Position numbers and translations under genes: made by a program. A DNA stretch of 64,000 bases from Plumapathes pennacea (Eukaryota > Cnidaria > Anthozoa > Antipatharia > Myriopathidae): NCBI GenBank assembly GCA_964036295.1, contig OZ038462.1:813501-877500 (forward strand), read 5' to 3'. The stretch's first letter is position 1. Each line of letters opens with the position of its first letter. The notes under the pieces were generated by a model. It did no database searches. It saw only the letters and a program-made list of their open reading frames with translations, and had not been told where the DNA came from. Positions 1 to 18,262 of this stretch are shown here, one piece after another.

Positions 1-6253
<6,253 letters not shown>

Positions 6254-6747
6254 CCTGTTTGCACTTGTTGGCGCGTCTCTTTGTCGAACTCCGAAAACGA
6301 AGTAGTACTCTGCTGCAAGGGTTTGTTGTCTATTTTCTTTTTGGGGGGTTTACTCTGAAACTGGAGTTGTAAGCCTTAACTAAACGGACTCGCAAATCGA
6401 ACGAAGTCAACGCAAATTTACGATACTTGTGTTAGTCGCAAGAAAGCCATTTAATCTCCACAACAAGGTTCGATCAGTTTGCGTCGGTGAACAAGCTTGC
6501 ATCGGCATGCGCGCTAACTTGATCTCGACCAAAGTCAACCCAAGTGGTGGACCCAAATGAGAGTTGCGTTGACTCTGCTCAACTGGCGAGTTCATTCGGC
6601 CAGGGCTTTATTCTGAAACTGGAGCAAATCATTGTACGGCGAAAAAGATTCGCGGTGTCTTTTAGTTTAGTTTAGTCATTTGGCTTCGTGCGCATTGGTT
6701 GTGACGTATCACATGACGTCATTCCAAGCGGGACGCGCCAAGTATTA
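6254..6747. other. STK33 3' UTR and spacer, no gene seen
   Basis: Sequence after the STK33 stop. No reading frame with recognisable protein similarity. A TTTAGTTTAGTTTAG run lies near 6661. Confidence 0.5.
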
Positions 6748-7608
6748 GGTCCGATCAAACGGTGATGATAGTCGATGATAGTTCTAGTCAAACTATCACG
6801 CGCGTTTGAACACGAGCTATCATGCACTATCATGGACTATCATCAACTATGATTCGATTTGAACATGTTCAAATTTTCCATGATAGTCGATGATAGTTTT
6901 CCCCGTTTGATCACGCGCTTGATAGTCCATGATAGTTTTTCGGTCAGCTGTTTTCCCCCTGAATGAACAGGCTCAAGCTTTCGCAGCATTCAAACATGGC
7001 AAGCAATTAAAAGCAATGAAAACAAGGCCGTATCGAGTGATGAAGAGAGTAAAATTAAACAAAACAAAACGGATAGCGGCTCTTCTGTTCATATAAACAG
7101 CCATTTTTGTCATGTTTTTGCCGAGGCGTTGTTGACGTTTTCACACGAGCTGGAGCTCGCGCGAGCGATTGCGTTATTTCCGGTCGACTATCATGCGCTC
7201 TCGCGTGAACGTTTGATCGATCTCTGTTGTAGTCAATGATAGTTAACAATTATTCGCCGAAGTGGAGGTGAATAGCGGTGGATATTTGCCGAGCCGTTTC
7301 GGCGAGGTAAATATCCACCTCTATTCACTGACACTGAGGCGAATAATTGTTTTAGTATATACCACACAAGTTTAATAGCCAACTCCCAAATAGCTATTTT
7401 ATTTCCGACAAAAGTGAGCAAAACCTGGGTTCGCGCACTATTTTGTTTTACCGGAAGCCACCGGGAGGTGAATAGTACTTGATATTCCGAGATTGAGGAG
7501 CCAATGAGAGCGCGCGAAAAGCACTATTCACTTGTGTGGTATATACTAATAGGTGATAGTTTCGGAATCGCAACTATCATCAGCTATCATTCATCGTTTG
7601 ATCGGGCC
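6748..7608. mobile_element. Non-autonomous DNA transposon with TTA target duplication (Harbinger-like), with nested palindrome
   Basis: The left end GGTCCGATCAAACG and right end CGTTTGATCGGGCC form a terminal inverted repeat. TTA flanks both sides (6745-6747 and 7609-7611), the usual 3-bp duplication of PIF/Harbinger elements. Subterminal regions repeat CATGATAGT/ACTATCAT motifs in both orientations. Nested inside, 7244-7350 is a hairpin (ACAATTATTCGCC arms) and 7352-7370/7531-7549 (TTAGTATATACCACACAAG) are another inverted pair, so a second element seems to have inserted into the first. No intact transposase frame. Confidence 0.7.
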
Positions 7609-7668
7609 TTAAGACTTTAAACCGAGAGGAGATTTATTGGTGATTACGTTCTTACTCCATTTACGTTT

Positions 7669-7695
7669 TTTTTTTTTTTTTTTTTTTTTTTTTTG
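7669..7695. repeat. Poly-T run
   Basis: Uninterrupted T tract. The lysine-rich frame on the minus strand across it is an artefact. Confidence 0.85.
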
Positions 7696-8689
7696 GTGAG
7701 CGTACTCAGTTTTACTCCGTGTTTCTGTTGTTGACAAGACAAATGCGCCTTTAGTATTTATACAAATTGGGTTTTGCTGGGCAGGTCCCAGCGCCACTGC
7801 GAGAACACCTCCAATATTGAGCCAATTTTCTCATTTCTGTTGACAAATGATTGTTATTTGTTAGTGACAGTAGCTTCTATCGTGGCCGCGATGTCTTTGC
7901 ACTCTGAGTCTCCAGCGATTGGTTGAAGATCATCAATTTGAATGCAGTTTTAAAGTCGCTGTATTTCTTTTGCAAACTTCGGCCGTTCCAGCCTGCACAC
8001 TGGGGCAAAACTTGGAAAAAGATCTGGCCGGGCTCAGAAAAATAATGAGACTTGGCTTTACAAAAAGCCACTTTGGGAGGCTGGGGACTAAACCTAAAAA
8101 ATCTCACCGGTTTCTGTAAGCGGTTCTGGCCTGGGCCCTAACACAGTGGGCAAAGTTTAATCATTTCGTAGAACATGTGACGATTGTCAGTTTGCCCCGC
8201 TAAGTAGACCTAAAATGTGCATTAGCAAAGTAGCGTATTGAAATGTGTTTCGCTTTTTGATTGAGCTCAAAGTTTGTAGACGCCATTAATGGCAGCAGAT
8301 GCCCTTTGGCGACTAAATAGGCCAAAGTAGCTCTTCTAGGTGAACAAATAGGTTGTGACTTTCAGAATTTAAAAGTGCAATACGAAGACTGTTCTTGCCA
8401 AGGCCATTTAACTTTGCTTCAAAGTTTTATCAGAAATTGTACTTCTGTTATTGTAAGTTCAACTCTTCGTTCATTTATTCAATTTAGTCGCTTTAACTAG
8501 ACCTCGGTCATTCATAAAAGATGGCAGAGTTTCAATTAAAATATTGTGCACACAGCGTTGGTGTATTTGTTTTCTGGAAAGGCCTTGAGTTTAGTTTCTT
8601 AGAAAGGCTGTTTTCAAAGAATGGCTCATGTTTGTCTTCTAGAAAACATCAAGGTTTCTTCAGAACGGCCCAAAGTTTGTTTCGGGTCC

Positions 8690-8836
8690 AGAAAAAATAT
8701 ATAAAGGCTGTACCCCACCCCACTTCGTCGCGTTTTTGCTCTTCCCCAGGCCGCTTTGTTAGAATTGCAAGCTCAAGATGGCGGTCACCTCGGCGTGGTC
8801 GCAGTGATTCGTCTTGCAGCTATTAAGGACTGAAGG
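8690..8836 (+). promoter_or_regulatory. Possible TATA promoter and short non-coding first exon
   Basis: ATATATAAAGG at about 8698 resembles a TATA box. About 70 bases downstream is a CAAGATGGCGGTC motif (YY1-like core), and GAAG/GTAAAC at about 8835 could be a splice donor. The ATG in the motif opens only a very short frame. No convincing downstream exon on the plus strand was found before the repeats at 9.9 kb, so this may be a non-coding transcript start or chance. Confidence 0.25.
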
Positions 8837-9888
8837 TAAACTTCCTTGTTCCTTTTAGCTATATTTTCAAATGATACTCCCCTCAAGTGGAAGCTCGCAC
8901 CGACAAAATATTTCGGAGACGTTTCGTTACGAACTATCTCGAGTGAGATAGCCCTTGAGTCGAGTCAAATCTTAACTACAGTTCATCAACATGAGCTTAG
9001 CTGGATATGAATGTGCGTTTCAAATAATGCATGAAACAATATAATTTTCAATTTCTTTGGTTTGCTGGTCAATGTATTTTCAATGAAGGGAAAACCAGGC
9101 CGCGCGTTACAAAAATAATCGTTTGTGGGTTACTTTTTGGCCAGGATTCAATCACAATCTGACTGTTGCTTGGTATGTTTTGAATAAGATTGTACACCAA
9201 GACCACCACATGTTGATTGACTTTCTAAACTACGGCGCCAATAACAAAGGATGCAAGAAAAAAAACAACAACCAAAAGCCAAATTTGCAAAAATTTGTTT
9301 TACTTGGAACTACGTAGTAAATATAATACTTAACTAAGAGAACTACTAGTATACTATGTATTACTGTCTCTATTACTATTAATACTACTACTACTGATGC
9401 AGCTGCTTGTACTTTCACTACTGTTAATATGTTTTCCACAAGTTTCTCAATATAACTACCACTACCACTGAGGACTAGATTACCATCATCACTACCCCTA
9501 AAACAAATCAGTGTTACTCTACTAAAATACAACTATCAATTTTGAGCCTTTGGTCTGGAATAGGGTAGGAGATTATGATATTTGGTCTGAAATAGGGTCG
9601 AATATCACAAGTTTTGGTCTGAAATAGGATCTGGCCTAGTAACTACTATCACCACCACTGCTGCATGTACAACTGCTGCCCCAGATTGGATCCACCATGT
9701 ACAAAAACTGACCCTTGCCTCAATTTGCACATTATAAACGTGCGACAAAAGTTTCTCACCCAGGACCCTGTGTGTCCTAGCTGCTACTTTTCATTTTAGC
9801 TTATCCTGGTCTCAAGCTCACTGGCCACTGTTCAACATACGTTAACAAGCAATTTGTAGTGTCAAGAAGTACCAGTCAAATAAGTATA
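8837..9888. other. Spacer, no gene seen
   Basis: Low-complexity ACTACTACT/ACCACTACC runs near 9380-9480. A phrase TTTGGTCTGAAATAGG recurs with variation at 9549-9630 (three times), a small degenerate tandem repeat. No credible coding exon. Confidence 0.5.
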
Positions 9889-10045
9889 CAGTCAACTCTC
9901 TCTCTCTAAGGCAGACACCTCAGGGAATAGATTTAGTGTCCGCCTTAGAGAGAGTTCAGTTACAGAGAAACAAGTGAAAATCGGCAAGGACCAAATCTGC
10001 ATGCTGTCAGCCTTAGATAAGTGTCCGCTTCGAGAGAGTTGACTG
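9889..10045. mobile_element. Pogo/Tigger-type MITE with TA target duplication
   Basis: The left end CAGTCAACTCTCTCTCTC and right end CGAGAGAGTTGACTG are inverted repeats, with TA at 9887-9888 and 10046-10047. The internal AAGGCAGACAC/GTGTCCGC pair is typical of short Tc1/mariner-pogo derivatives. Related elements are at 31457 and 47428. Confidence 0.75.
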
Positions 10046-10058
10046 TACATGAAAAATA

Positions 10059-10809
10059 GGATCATGTGTACTATAGGTAGTGTCGGCGAAGTATCGGCCG
10101 ACAGTGTCGGTCGATATGTCGACCGACACTCGACCGATACTCGACCGAGTATCGGTCGACAGTCGGCCGATACATCGGCCGCGTGTCGGTCGATATCTCG
10201 GTCCAGTGTCAGTCGAGTGTCGGTCAATATATCGACCGATATATCGACCAATATGTCGGTCGACATTCGACCGATACTTGACAAATGCTTGACCGATACT
10301 TGACCGACAGTTCACCGACAGTTCACCGAGGTATCGGTGACATTTTGAGTTTGTACGACCACTCGTCTGTGAAAACCAAAGAGCCAGGTTGCACTTTCCG
10401 CTGAATAATTGGCAAAAGAGTTGTAGCATTTCGCTTGGCCACAGAGGCTGCTCAGAGAAGTAAAGAAGTACCAGAAAAACAGATAATCGGCCGATATGTC
10501 GGTCAACACTCGACCGATACTTGACCGATATACCACCGACACTTGACCGATATATCACCGACACTTGACCGATATATCACCGATACTTGACCGATACTTG
10601 ACCGATGCTTGACCGATATACCACCGACATTTGACCGATATGGTATCGGTCGACATGTCGGCCGCGATATATCGACCGATATGTCGATCGACTCTCGGCC
10701 GATGCGCGACCGATACTCGGTCGATATATCGACCGAGTGGCGACCGACATATCGGTCGATATATCGGCCGACATATATCGGTCGACACCACCCTAAGTAC
10801 ACATGATCC
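10059..10809. mobile_element. Fold-back element made of CGACCGATA-type palindromic repeats
   Basis: The outer ends are inverted repeats: GGATCATGTGTACT at 10059 and its complement ending at 10809. Each arm (about 10078-10340 and 10489-10795) is packed with short units such as CGACCGATA, GTCGGTCGATA and ATATCGACCGA in both orientations, so each arm is itself highly self-complementary. A non-repetitive spacer (about 10341-10488) lies between. Open frames on both strands here (up to 183 codons) are made only of the repeat and are not proteins. The family is not recognised. Confidence 0.7.
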
Positions 10810-11463
10810 GAAAAATATAGAGTCAACTAATTTTTTTTCTTTCACCAAAGTGGTCCACTATTATTGTGTGGCATGTGACGAAAGTAAAAAAGACACGGCG
10901 GAGTGCTCTCATCCTGTGAAGAATGGAGGAATGGGGCAAGTCAAAGGAAAGGGCCATCAGAATTAGGTGTCACAATTGTGAGCTCAGTTTCCTTGTTTAG
11001 TACTTCTGCATTCACACCAAGGTAAGCCATCGATGCCATTTTGCTGTGAGCTCCCGTCATAATATCGCCACGGTTGTCTTGACAACTCTTGATGAAGCGA
11101 CCGACACCAGAATTGGTCTGCACCATCAAGTGGAGTTCTGCGACTCATGAATTGTTATTTTTATCTGAAACTCACCAAACTTCAAGTTCAATTTATTTAC
11201 ACTATTCATATCACATAATATTGTAAACTACGGTTATTAAAGAAGCTATTAGACATAGTTCTATATAAAGTCATAAAAGTAATTAATATATAATGTACAT
11301 ACAGTACTATGTAACTATATAATTATATACGTACGTTTAAATGGAAGAAAAGAAATATTCACAGTAATATTACTGTGGTTGTGTGACAATCACTACAAAA
11401 AGGAAACGGAAAAAAGGTTAAGACTGGAAGTCGTTAGCAACTGTTCCGGTGATCATTATTCGT
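10810..11463. other. Spacer and 3' flank of GPCR-1, no gene confirmed
   Basis: The minus frame 10941-11129 (62 aa, SGVGRFIKSCQDNRGDIM) looks less biased than random sequence but matches no family I know, and no splice structure supports it. 11170-11350 is very AT-rich. Confidence 0.4.
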
Positions 11464-14400
11464 CTAACTTAGACTTGACAACTTCGACCGACTTTGCTCG
11501 TCACCGAGTTCGATGTTGTTTTCTACATGAACTACATTTGTGTTGCACCGAAGATGCTGTATGACAGCTGCAAAAAGCTCATCACAGACCGTTCTACAAC
11601 GGGTGAACAACATTTTGAGCTCTCGCTTGATTTTAGGATGTCTAAGAGCGTATAAAAACGGATTGAGCGCAGAGTTTGTGCTCATGCATAAAAACGGAAT
11701 GCCGGTGAAAGTAAAGACCAGCCATTGAGCTTCCGTAAGAGTTGTTTTGGGAAAGTTTTTATATCGAACTGACCACACTAATCCAAGCACCACAGGACAA
11801 GTGAAGAACACTAAATTCGTGAAGACCAGGAGAGCTATCTTTTTGGCGATGGCTGTCTCTCTCTTTATCCCGGCGTTGGCTGCAGATCTTCTCGCTACGA
11901 TTAGCATTGGGAAATGAAGAGCGAGACTTGAACATTGAATAAGAGCCAAGAGGATAAAAGTTACGATAACGATTCTGTGGGGATCACTGGGGATGTAGTC
12001 CTTATAGACCAATCCTGCAACTCCAAAAACTGGCAAGATGGAGTAGGCAAAAGCGACTGACCAAGAAATAATCAGGGCAATTAAAGCATCTCTCCTCTCA
12101 AACCAAATGTCAGGTTTTACGGGGAAAACAATCTTCAGGAATTTCTCCACCACCATAACGAAGCTGCCGCAAACTTGCGACATCATCGCAGTCATCAGAA
12201 TTGGTCCAGCGATATTTCGGATCCTCTGAATTTTGCAGTGGTAATCACAACTGTTGTCGGTTTGTCTTGCCACCAGTTCCTCTAGCTGCTCTGTGAGCAA
12301 TTTGCTATTGTGAAAAAATGCATATGTAATGCTGAAAACCCCCATGAAAACATCACACAAAGCTACATTGCACATCAAAATGGCCGCTGTATCGCCTCTC
12401 AGAGATCTGCTGAATAGAATGACGAGTACCACTATTACATTTGCTACTATCGCAAGAGAACCAAAGAAAAAGAGGGATAGAGCTGCTTTGTTACTGACGT
12501 GGTAGAATGCTCTTCGGTTGGGGAGTCGAAACTGATGCAGGTAACATACGTCATCACAGAGACACGTGGGCCAAAACCCAACTTTGATGAAATCCAGTGC
12601 TCGGCCATATTGGATTTGTTCGTGCCAGGGCCACCCGTTGGGTGAGCTGATTTCACTGTATCTTGAACAGCTGGAGTTAAGCTCGATCTCGTTAACTGGT
12701 GATCTCGTCAACAGACAGATTTTGCAGTATTTAGACCACGTGACTCCTCGAACTGTCGTCAAGTTCTTGAGCTGTAGTAGCTGTTTGCTTGGGAGCCACG
12801 CCTTGTTGCCAGTCACATCTATGTTGCTTAGCGACTGAAGTTCGGTGTTGAGGTTCACTTTCCACTTTTGGAGATTATTGAACGACAGATTGCTAAGAGG
12901 ATAAAAAAGGATGATTTGTTGATCAGGATCAATGCCAATTTTAAGTCAAGTATCTGGATTTTTCTAAATAAAGGCAGTGAAAACCACTATAATAGCTTAT
13001 AATAGTCATTTCAGCCCGTTTGAACGTGTGCCAACCCTCCATGATGAGTTTCCAGGTCAAACCGATGAATATTTGCAAAGAAATCTTTGTTACAAGGTGG
13101 TGGACTGGATTTTATTGTTGTTGCCTGGCACCTCTTACAAGCGGATTTCTCTGCAACTAATTATTCATCGATTTAACCTAAAAATCGCTGTGCAGCGCGA
13201 CATAAAAAGTTATTTTACGTACAGAGTTCTAAGGCTCCTGAGGTCTTGAAAAGTTCCGGGTTCGATGTTTGTGAGGTTGTTCCCAGCAAGAGTCCTGCAT
13301 GTTGTAGAAAAAAATATGTTTTTAATAGTGTTTCTACTACAATTTTGAGTATTGATTACGATAAACGGAAACTAATGTTGATCCAGGGTAATTTACTTGT
13401 AATTGCGAAGCTTTTACCTCTAGATCTTTGTTGTTATCATTCATGTTTCATTGTAGCACCGAAATACAACTCGCAATCTCTCCGAGAAACAAGGGGACAA
13501 ACTAATATTCCTATCCATCCTCAAATTTCCCCTTATTTTCTTTGATTGTCAAACAAGAAAATCGAAACAATCACAGAAATTATGATTTCTTCTTGCTCTG
13601 ATCGTATTTTCTTTGTGCAATACTGATGGGATCAGGTATACTAACACCGATGCAATTATTGTGTTTTACAACTAATCAAAATCAGTTTTGTGCGTGGGGA
13701 AATATTTACTCTGAATTCTGTTTAAAATCAAAATTAATTTTTAGATGCAAACGCGACGTGACGACGAGTCGTAGACGAAATTCTTGTGATGTTTTGTCGA
13801 TCCTGCATTAAAACAAGGCTTGACACTAAAACAAATCTGACATTACGAAGAGAAGTATAATCTGACAAAAACGCGGATGCCAGGTGTTCAATCAAACGAC
13901 TGTAAGCCTGAAAATGGAACGGAGGTCCAGAGAACGTGGTTAATATTGGGTTAGTTTAGGGCCTCTTCATACGAGCCCGGTTGACCTGGCTGGCTCGGTC
14001 AACCGGGCCAGCCCGGTTGTGTGTTCATATGGGAAATTTCAGCCCGGGTAACCGAGATAGAGTGTCTATAAAGGAAAAGTTTTTGCCAATTCTGCCATTA
14101 AAGCCAAATTAAGAAGCAAGTACATTTCACACTCGCATAGTTGAAACATTTTCATCCCGGTTAACCGGGCTGGAGTGTTCATATGAGAAACGGGCAAGCC
14201 CGGTTAACCGAGATCCCGGTCGCAAAGACCGAGATCTCGGTAACCGGGCTGGCCCGCTCTCTCATATGAACACATCGGAATTTTTACAAAGGAAATAGTA
14301 GGAGGGCGAGATCTCGGTAACCGGGCTCATATGAAGAGGCCCTTAGTTGGGTGTATATTTTCTAGGCAAGTTTGGAAATAAATGTTGTTTTTCTTAGTTA

Positions 14401-14905
14401 CAGGCATGGTTTACAGATAGATATCTATACTTGAACTGTAAAGCAAAGAACTCGGCTCCAGTTTTGGATGTTACTCACAGAGTCTTCAAGCTCTCGCAGT
14501 AAGGGAACAATCTTCTGGGCACTTGGCTGAGGCTGCTGTGAGATAAATCCCTAAAGTAAACAGTGTATTGTAAACAATTCTCTCACGGGAAAAGTCGCTA
14601 ATGAATTTTATCTTTAAAGCCAGCCGAAACAAAAATATATATTAAAATATAAAGAAAAAATGCAGAAAATATGCTTACAGAAACGAGACATTTCGGAGTT
14701 GAAGAAAGTCGAATTCCTCAGAGGAGCAGTTCAGCTTTAGCGGCTCTGTCATGTTGCATTTTGAGTAAATTTCTCCGCCGAGAAGCTTGGGTGTTGTACA
14801 TTGCATGGAGCACCGACCAACGATTGCTTCTGTTCTGTTATTGGATAAAATCTCCAGAAAACACATCAGTAAATGTAGAACTCCGATAAGGTTCCGGCTC
14901 AACAT
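11464..14905 (-). CDS. Leucine-rich-repeat GPCR (LGR/relaxin-receptor-like), copy 1
   Basis: Rhodopsin-class receptor with a short LRR ectodomain, 599 aa. Exons on the minus strand: 14679-14905, 14479-14550, 13223-13294, 11464-12892; the two middle exons are exactly 72 nt, one LRR each, all split in the same phase, as in LGR genes. The start at 14905 gives a hydrophobic signal peptide (LIGVLHLLMCFLEIL). LRR motifs LDLSHSSLSQVP, LTLAGNNLTNI and LNLSFNNL follow, then a Cys-rich hinge (about residues 136-255, CKICLLT and WPTCLCDDVC). Seven membrane segments begin near residue 259. TM7 has NSALNPFLYALRHP (NPxxY type). At the end of TM3 the usual D/E-R-Y is EKF (VEKFLKIVFP), similar to relaxin-type receptors. 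Ligand unknown. Intron 2 carries a MITE. Paralogue at 23679-26064. Confidence 0.88.
13959..14342. mobile_element. MITE with GGGCCTCTTCAT terminal inverted repeats and TTA duplication
   Basis: Left end GGGCCTCTTCATACGAGCCC, right end GGGCTCATATGAAGAGGCCC, flanked by TTA (13956-13958 and 14343-14345). The interior is dominated by CCCGGTTAACCGGG-like palindromes. The 3-bp TTA duplication suggests PIF/Harbinger mobilisation. It lies in an intron of GPCR-1. Confidence 0.8.
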
Positions 14906-16126
14906 TTCTGGGGATAAAATAAAGACAGAAGTTAGAGCATTGTCTTGCAAAAGCTGAGTTTGCAGATGAGAAATTGAAATCATCCTTTTTCATTGGTTGA
15001 GTCCAATGTGCTGGAAAAATGCCTACACTGCCGTATCTTGATAAAAATTAACAGTTTAAGAGCCATATACCAGTGACTGAACGTTATCTTTTCGCGTTCT
15101 TGGCTGTATTAACGTTATTGTGGTGAAAAGTGAATGTTATATGTTCTCAGCTGCCCTGATTAATGGACTTTAATTATTTCAGTTTAGCTTCAAATTTAAT
15201 GGGGTTTTGACAGATAGGAGTCGCAAATGAAAAGATCCAATTTCTGGTTCTATCTCTACGTGTTTGAAGTAAAAAGCTTAATAAAAATAGAATGTCATTT
15301 GTCAACGTTTCTGTAAAAATTTGCCGTATTATTCGGAGTGATTGATGTTTATTTGACGCGACCGTAAATTGACCCGATGGCTTTCTGCAGTCGGTTTAAT
15401 TTAATAACTTATAGACAAAAGCCGTCGACAACTTCTTGGAAATATATACGAAGCATAATCCTGTGTAGAGTGAGACTTTAGCATGAATCTTTGTCTTAAG
15501 TGTGAGCCGAATTAGCATCAAAATCAATAAAATTAATTCTGAATGAAAAAACACGTTTAATTTAAAATTTCACCCGCAATTGAAATCAAGAGAATGACAT
15601 TAAATCACTACCAAGAGAATCCAGTTTGGCAGTGAATTTCGATTATGACAAAAGGTACTTCCTATAAATTTCTACGATTTTTCCTTTCAAAATCTTCTCA
15701 AAAATCGCAAAATTAAACTGTAGACTTTTCATTGCCCAGATGAAAGCTGATTAAACTATACCTAAAATGTTCGATACCTATTTTGGCAAGTCTTTTTCTG
15801 CTCATTTTTAAAGCAAATGATTTTATTTTAAGCCAAGGTAACTCTATAACTACCATGTTCTACAAACTACTATACTCCCTTGCCATTTTTAACATTCATA
15901 ATGCACTCGAATATTGCTATCAGTGATTTCCCTTGTCCACTGAAAGCCACTGAATGATATGTCGAGTCCTCGTCCAGACAAATGAAAAGAGGAGCTATAC
16001 TACGCCGAGTTTTGTTCGCTCAGTTTCCGTGTGAAAATTTATTATGGTGTCGGTGCATGTTTTGACACGACTGACATATTACACCTTTACGGTGCGTGGC
16101 TCATTTTAATTACCAAGGTTTACAAT
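14906..16126. other. Upstream flank of GPCR-1, no gene seen
   Basis: AT-rich sequence without long open frames or recognisable repeats. It presumably includes the GPCR-1 promoter on the minus strand, but no clear core element is visible. Confidence 0.5.
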
Positions 16127-16871
16127 GGCTGTGGTCACACTAGAAAGCTAAATCATGATTTCGCACCCTAAATCTTGATCAAGGAAACCGCAAGATAAAT
16201 CGTGATTTAGAAGAGGCTGCATTCGTGCTCTCTTGAATGTATCAAAGATGACAGCTAACTTCCTAATCCGATTAGATAAAATGAAATAGAACACGTTCTG
16301 AAAGGGCAGCATCTGAACTTTGGAGTAGTAAAAACTTTGGCCTTTGCAAACGTTATCATCGGTCTCTTTGCCTTGTTTTGCTAAGAAAATTAATATGGAA
16401 AGCCCGATCCAGACGACTGAAAAGAATCAGGATGCTCATGCTCCAGAGGGAACGGAGGAGAAGGCTGGTTGTTGGCTTGCACATCATAGTGCTTTCCGAA
16501 TCTGCTGGAACGTTAAAGTTAAACGGAGGTCGATCGGACATCTTAAGAGAAGTTGCGAAAAAAGTGCAGGAACTGATAAAAGTGAGTTGTGATGCATGAT
16601 TACGATCAATACGGGGGCTGACGTCGGCAATTCAATGAAGCGTGCGATTGGTTCATGGAACAAGAGTTAGATAAATCACCTTTTAAATCGTACTTTTGAG
16701 ATGATTTAGAACGAGAGTTATTTCTTTCAACTAAGCCGCTTTCGATATCACTTTACAACATTAATCAGTGCGGTTTCCACTGGGCAGTTTTTACGGTCAC
16801 ACACAGATTTTGGCTAAGTCGCGATTAAGCACTGCTAAATCGTGATTTAACTTTCTAGTGTGACCACAGCC
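16127..16871. mobile_element. Non-autonomous DNA transposon, GGCTGTGGTCACACTAGAAAG ends
   Basis: Left end GGCTGTGGTCACACTAGAAA and right end TTTCTAGTGTGACCACAGCC are inverted repeats, flanked by AAT on both sides (16124-16126 and 16872-16874). Subterminal repeats of AAATCATGATTT/AAATCGTGATTT type. The open frames at 16344-16599 show no transposase similarity that I can recognise. Confidence 0.75.
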
Positions 16872-17496
16872 AATTACTGCTGCGTGCGATAACCCATTGT
16901 TTGTCAATTGATATATAATAGTTTTAGCTTCACCCTCCGTGAAATCATCTGCACCTGTGAAGTGTCGGCAAACAATGAACTGGCGCCTACCGTCGAAGGT
17001 ATTTATGGAATTATAGTAATTGCTGATGAATTTTTAATCGTTTCAATAGGAGTAAAGTCTAGTCGCAATTTTGCGACTGCCAGGGAAGTTTTAGTCGTAA
17101 GTGATACTATTTTGGTCGCATTTGCGACCGTATCGGTCGCAGTTTCGAGCCCTGTTTAATATTGTTACATCTTGGCAAGCATATACAGAAAATAAATTGG
17201 GTACAGTTTCGAAAGTGCGTTTGCATACTAATAACTTTCTCAGTTGGAAACGTAGGCAGAAGATGTCGAGTTCTCACGAGAGATAGAAGTTATAAGCATT
17301 GTAAAAGGGAAGTGGCACAGTTAGGGCGGAAAACACCAAATATTTATACACCCAACTATTTATGATTGTTGAAAATCTGCCATTAAGGTACCATTTTATA
17401 GCTAGCTGCATTGATTTGTTTTATGACAGTGGCACTCGTATAGAGACACCGTGTGATTTGTTACCCAAAATCACAAGTTGCAGTGACCTAGACCGG

Positions 17497-18262
17497 CATC
17501 GCCAGAAATTCCGGACATTTTGCGTCCACGATTGCTTCCGGTCTTTCCCAGCGGCGTGCGGTATGAGCATGCGCCATTCACACATTCAACATTGTTACGT
17601 ACTTTGCCTCAGTGGGGTGGGGGAGGGATGGGTTTCTCCGATTCAAAAAGAGACTGCTACGTTTAGGAGACGTACCGCTGAACGACCTAGTTGAAATTAG
17701 CTTTCGTTTGGTGCAATTTTCATGCGATTTGGAGCTTCCCAGCCCAAAATATCAACATCCGAAGTCAGCGTATTTCACGGGAGGTATTCGCCATGGCTGG
17801 CTGTGAACTGCAAATTCAAACACAAAAAGTACACATCGAATTTGCTCCAGGGGACTGACTGAGGCTTCACAGGAGATGTTCAATCCTTCGACAATCAGGT
17901 ACGGGGTAGACATTTTGCGTTGTACCCAAGGTTCTTGTATTAAATGCAGCTTAAAAAGTGACAGTAGCCGGTTTTGAGCGTATTCTGCTATCAATCCCTT
18001 CTTACGTCGGCCGAAATTTTAAATTCAAAAAAGTACACATCGAATTTTACCGGAGATAAATATTTTTTGTACTGTTGTGTTTAGGAAGCTTTCCTCTTCC
18101 GAATGCTGCCCAGACATTTTTACGAACGTGCTTCAGTTAAGCGAAAAGCGCAATTTATTATCAGATCCCATACATTTCTTTGTTATTTCTTGAGCGGCTG
18201 TCAGCGTGAAACCTGATGCCTCTTCCGAGATGGCGCAACCGGATGTCTGAAATTTCTGGCGA
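17497..18262. mobile_element. DNA transposon-like element, copy 1 (CATCGCCAGAAATT ends)
   Basis: A stretch of about 766 bp repeated almost unchanged at 36737-37504. Both copies begin CATCGCCAGAAATTCC and end in the inverted form GAAATTTCTGGCGA; the last bases of this copy differ from copy 2. Frames inside (for example 17752-17994 on the minus strand) are conserved between copies only because the DNA is, and match nothing known. Probably a recently active non-autonomous element. Confidence 0.7.

Noticed and set aside
9892..10966. Overlapping frames on both strands (up to 183 codons) with STDxRPT/ISVDI repeats
   Set aside because: They are translations of the CGACCGATA repeat in every frame and have no independent coding support.
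16344..16599. Possible transposase fragment within the 16127-16871 element
   Set aside because: No recognisable catalytic or DNA-binding motif; two frames overlap and neither looks like protein.
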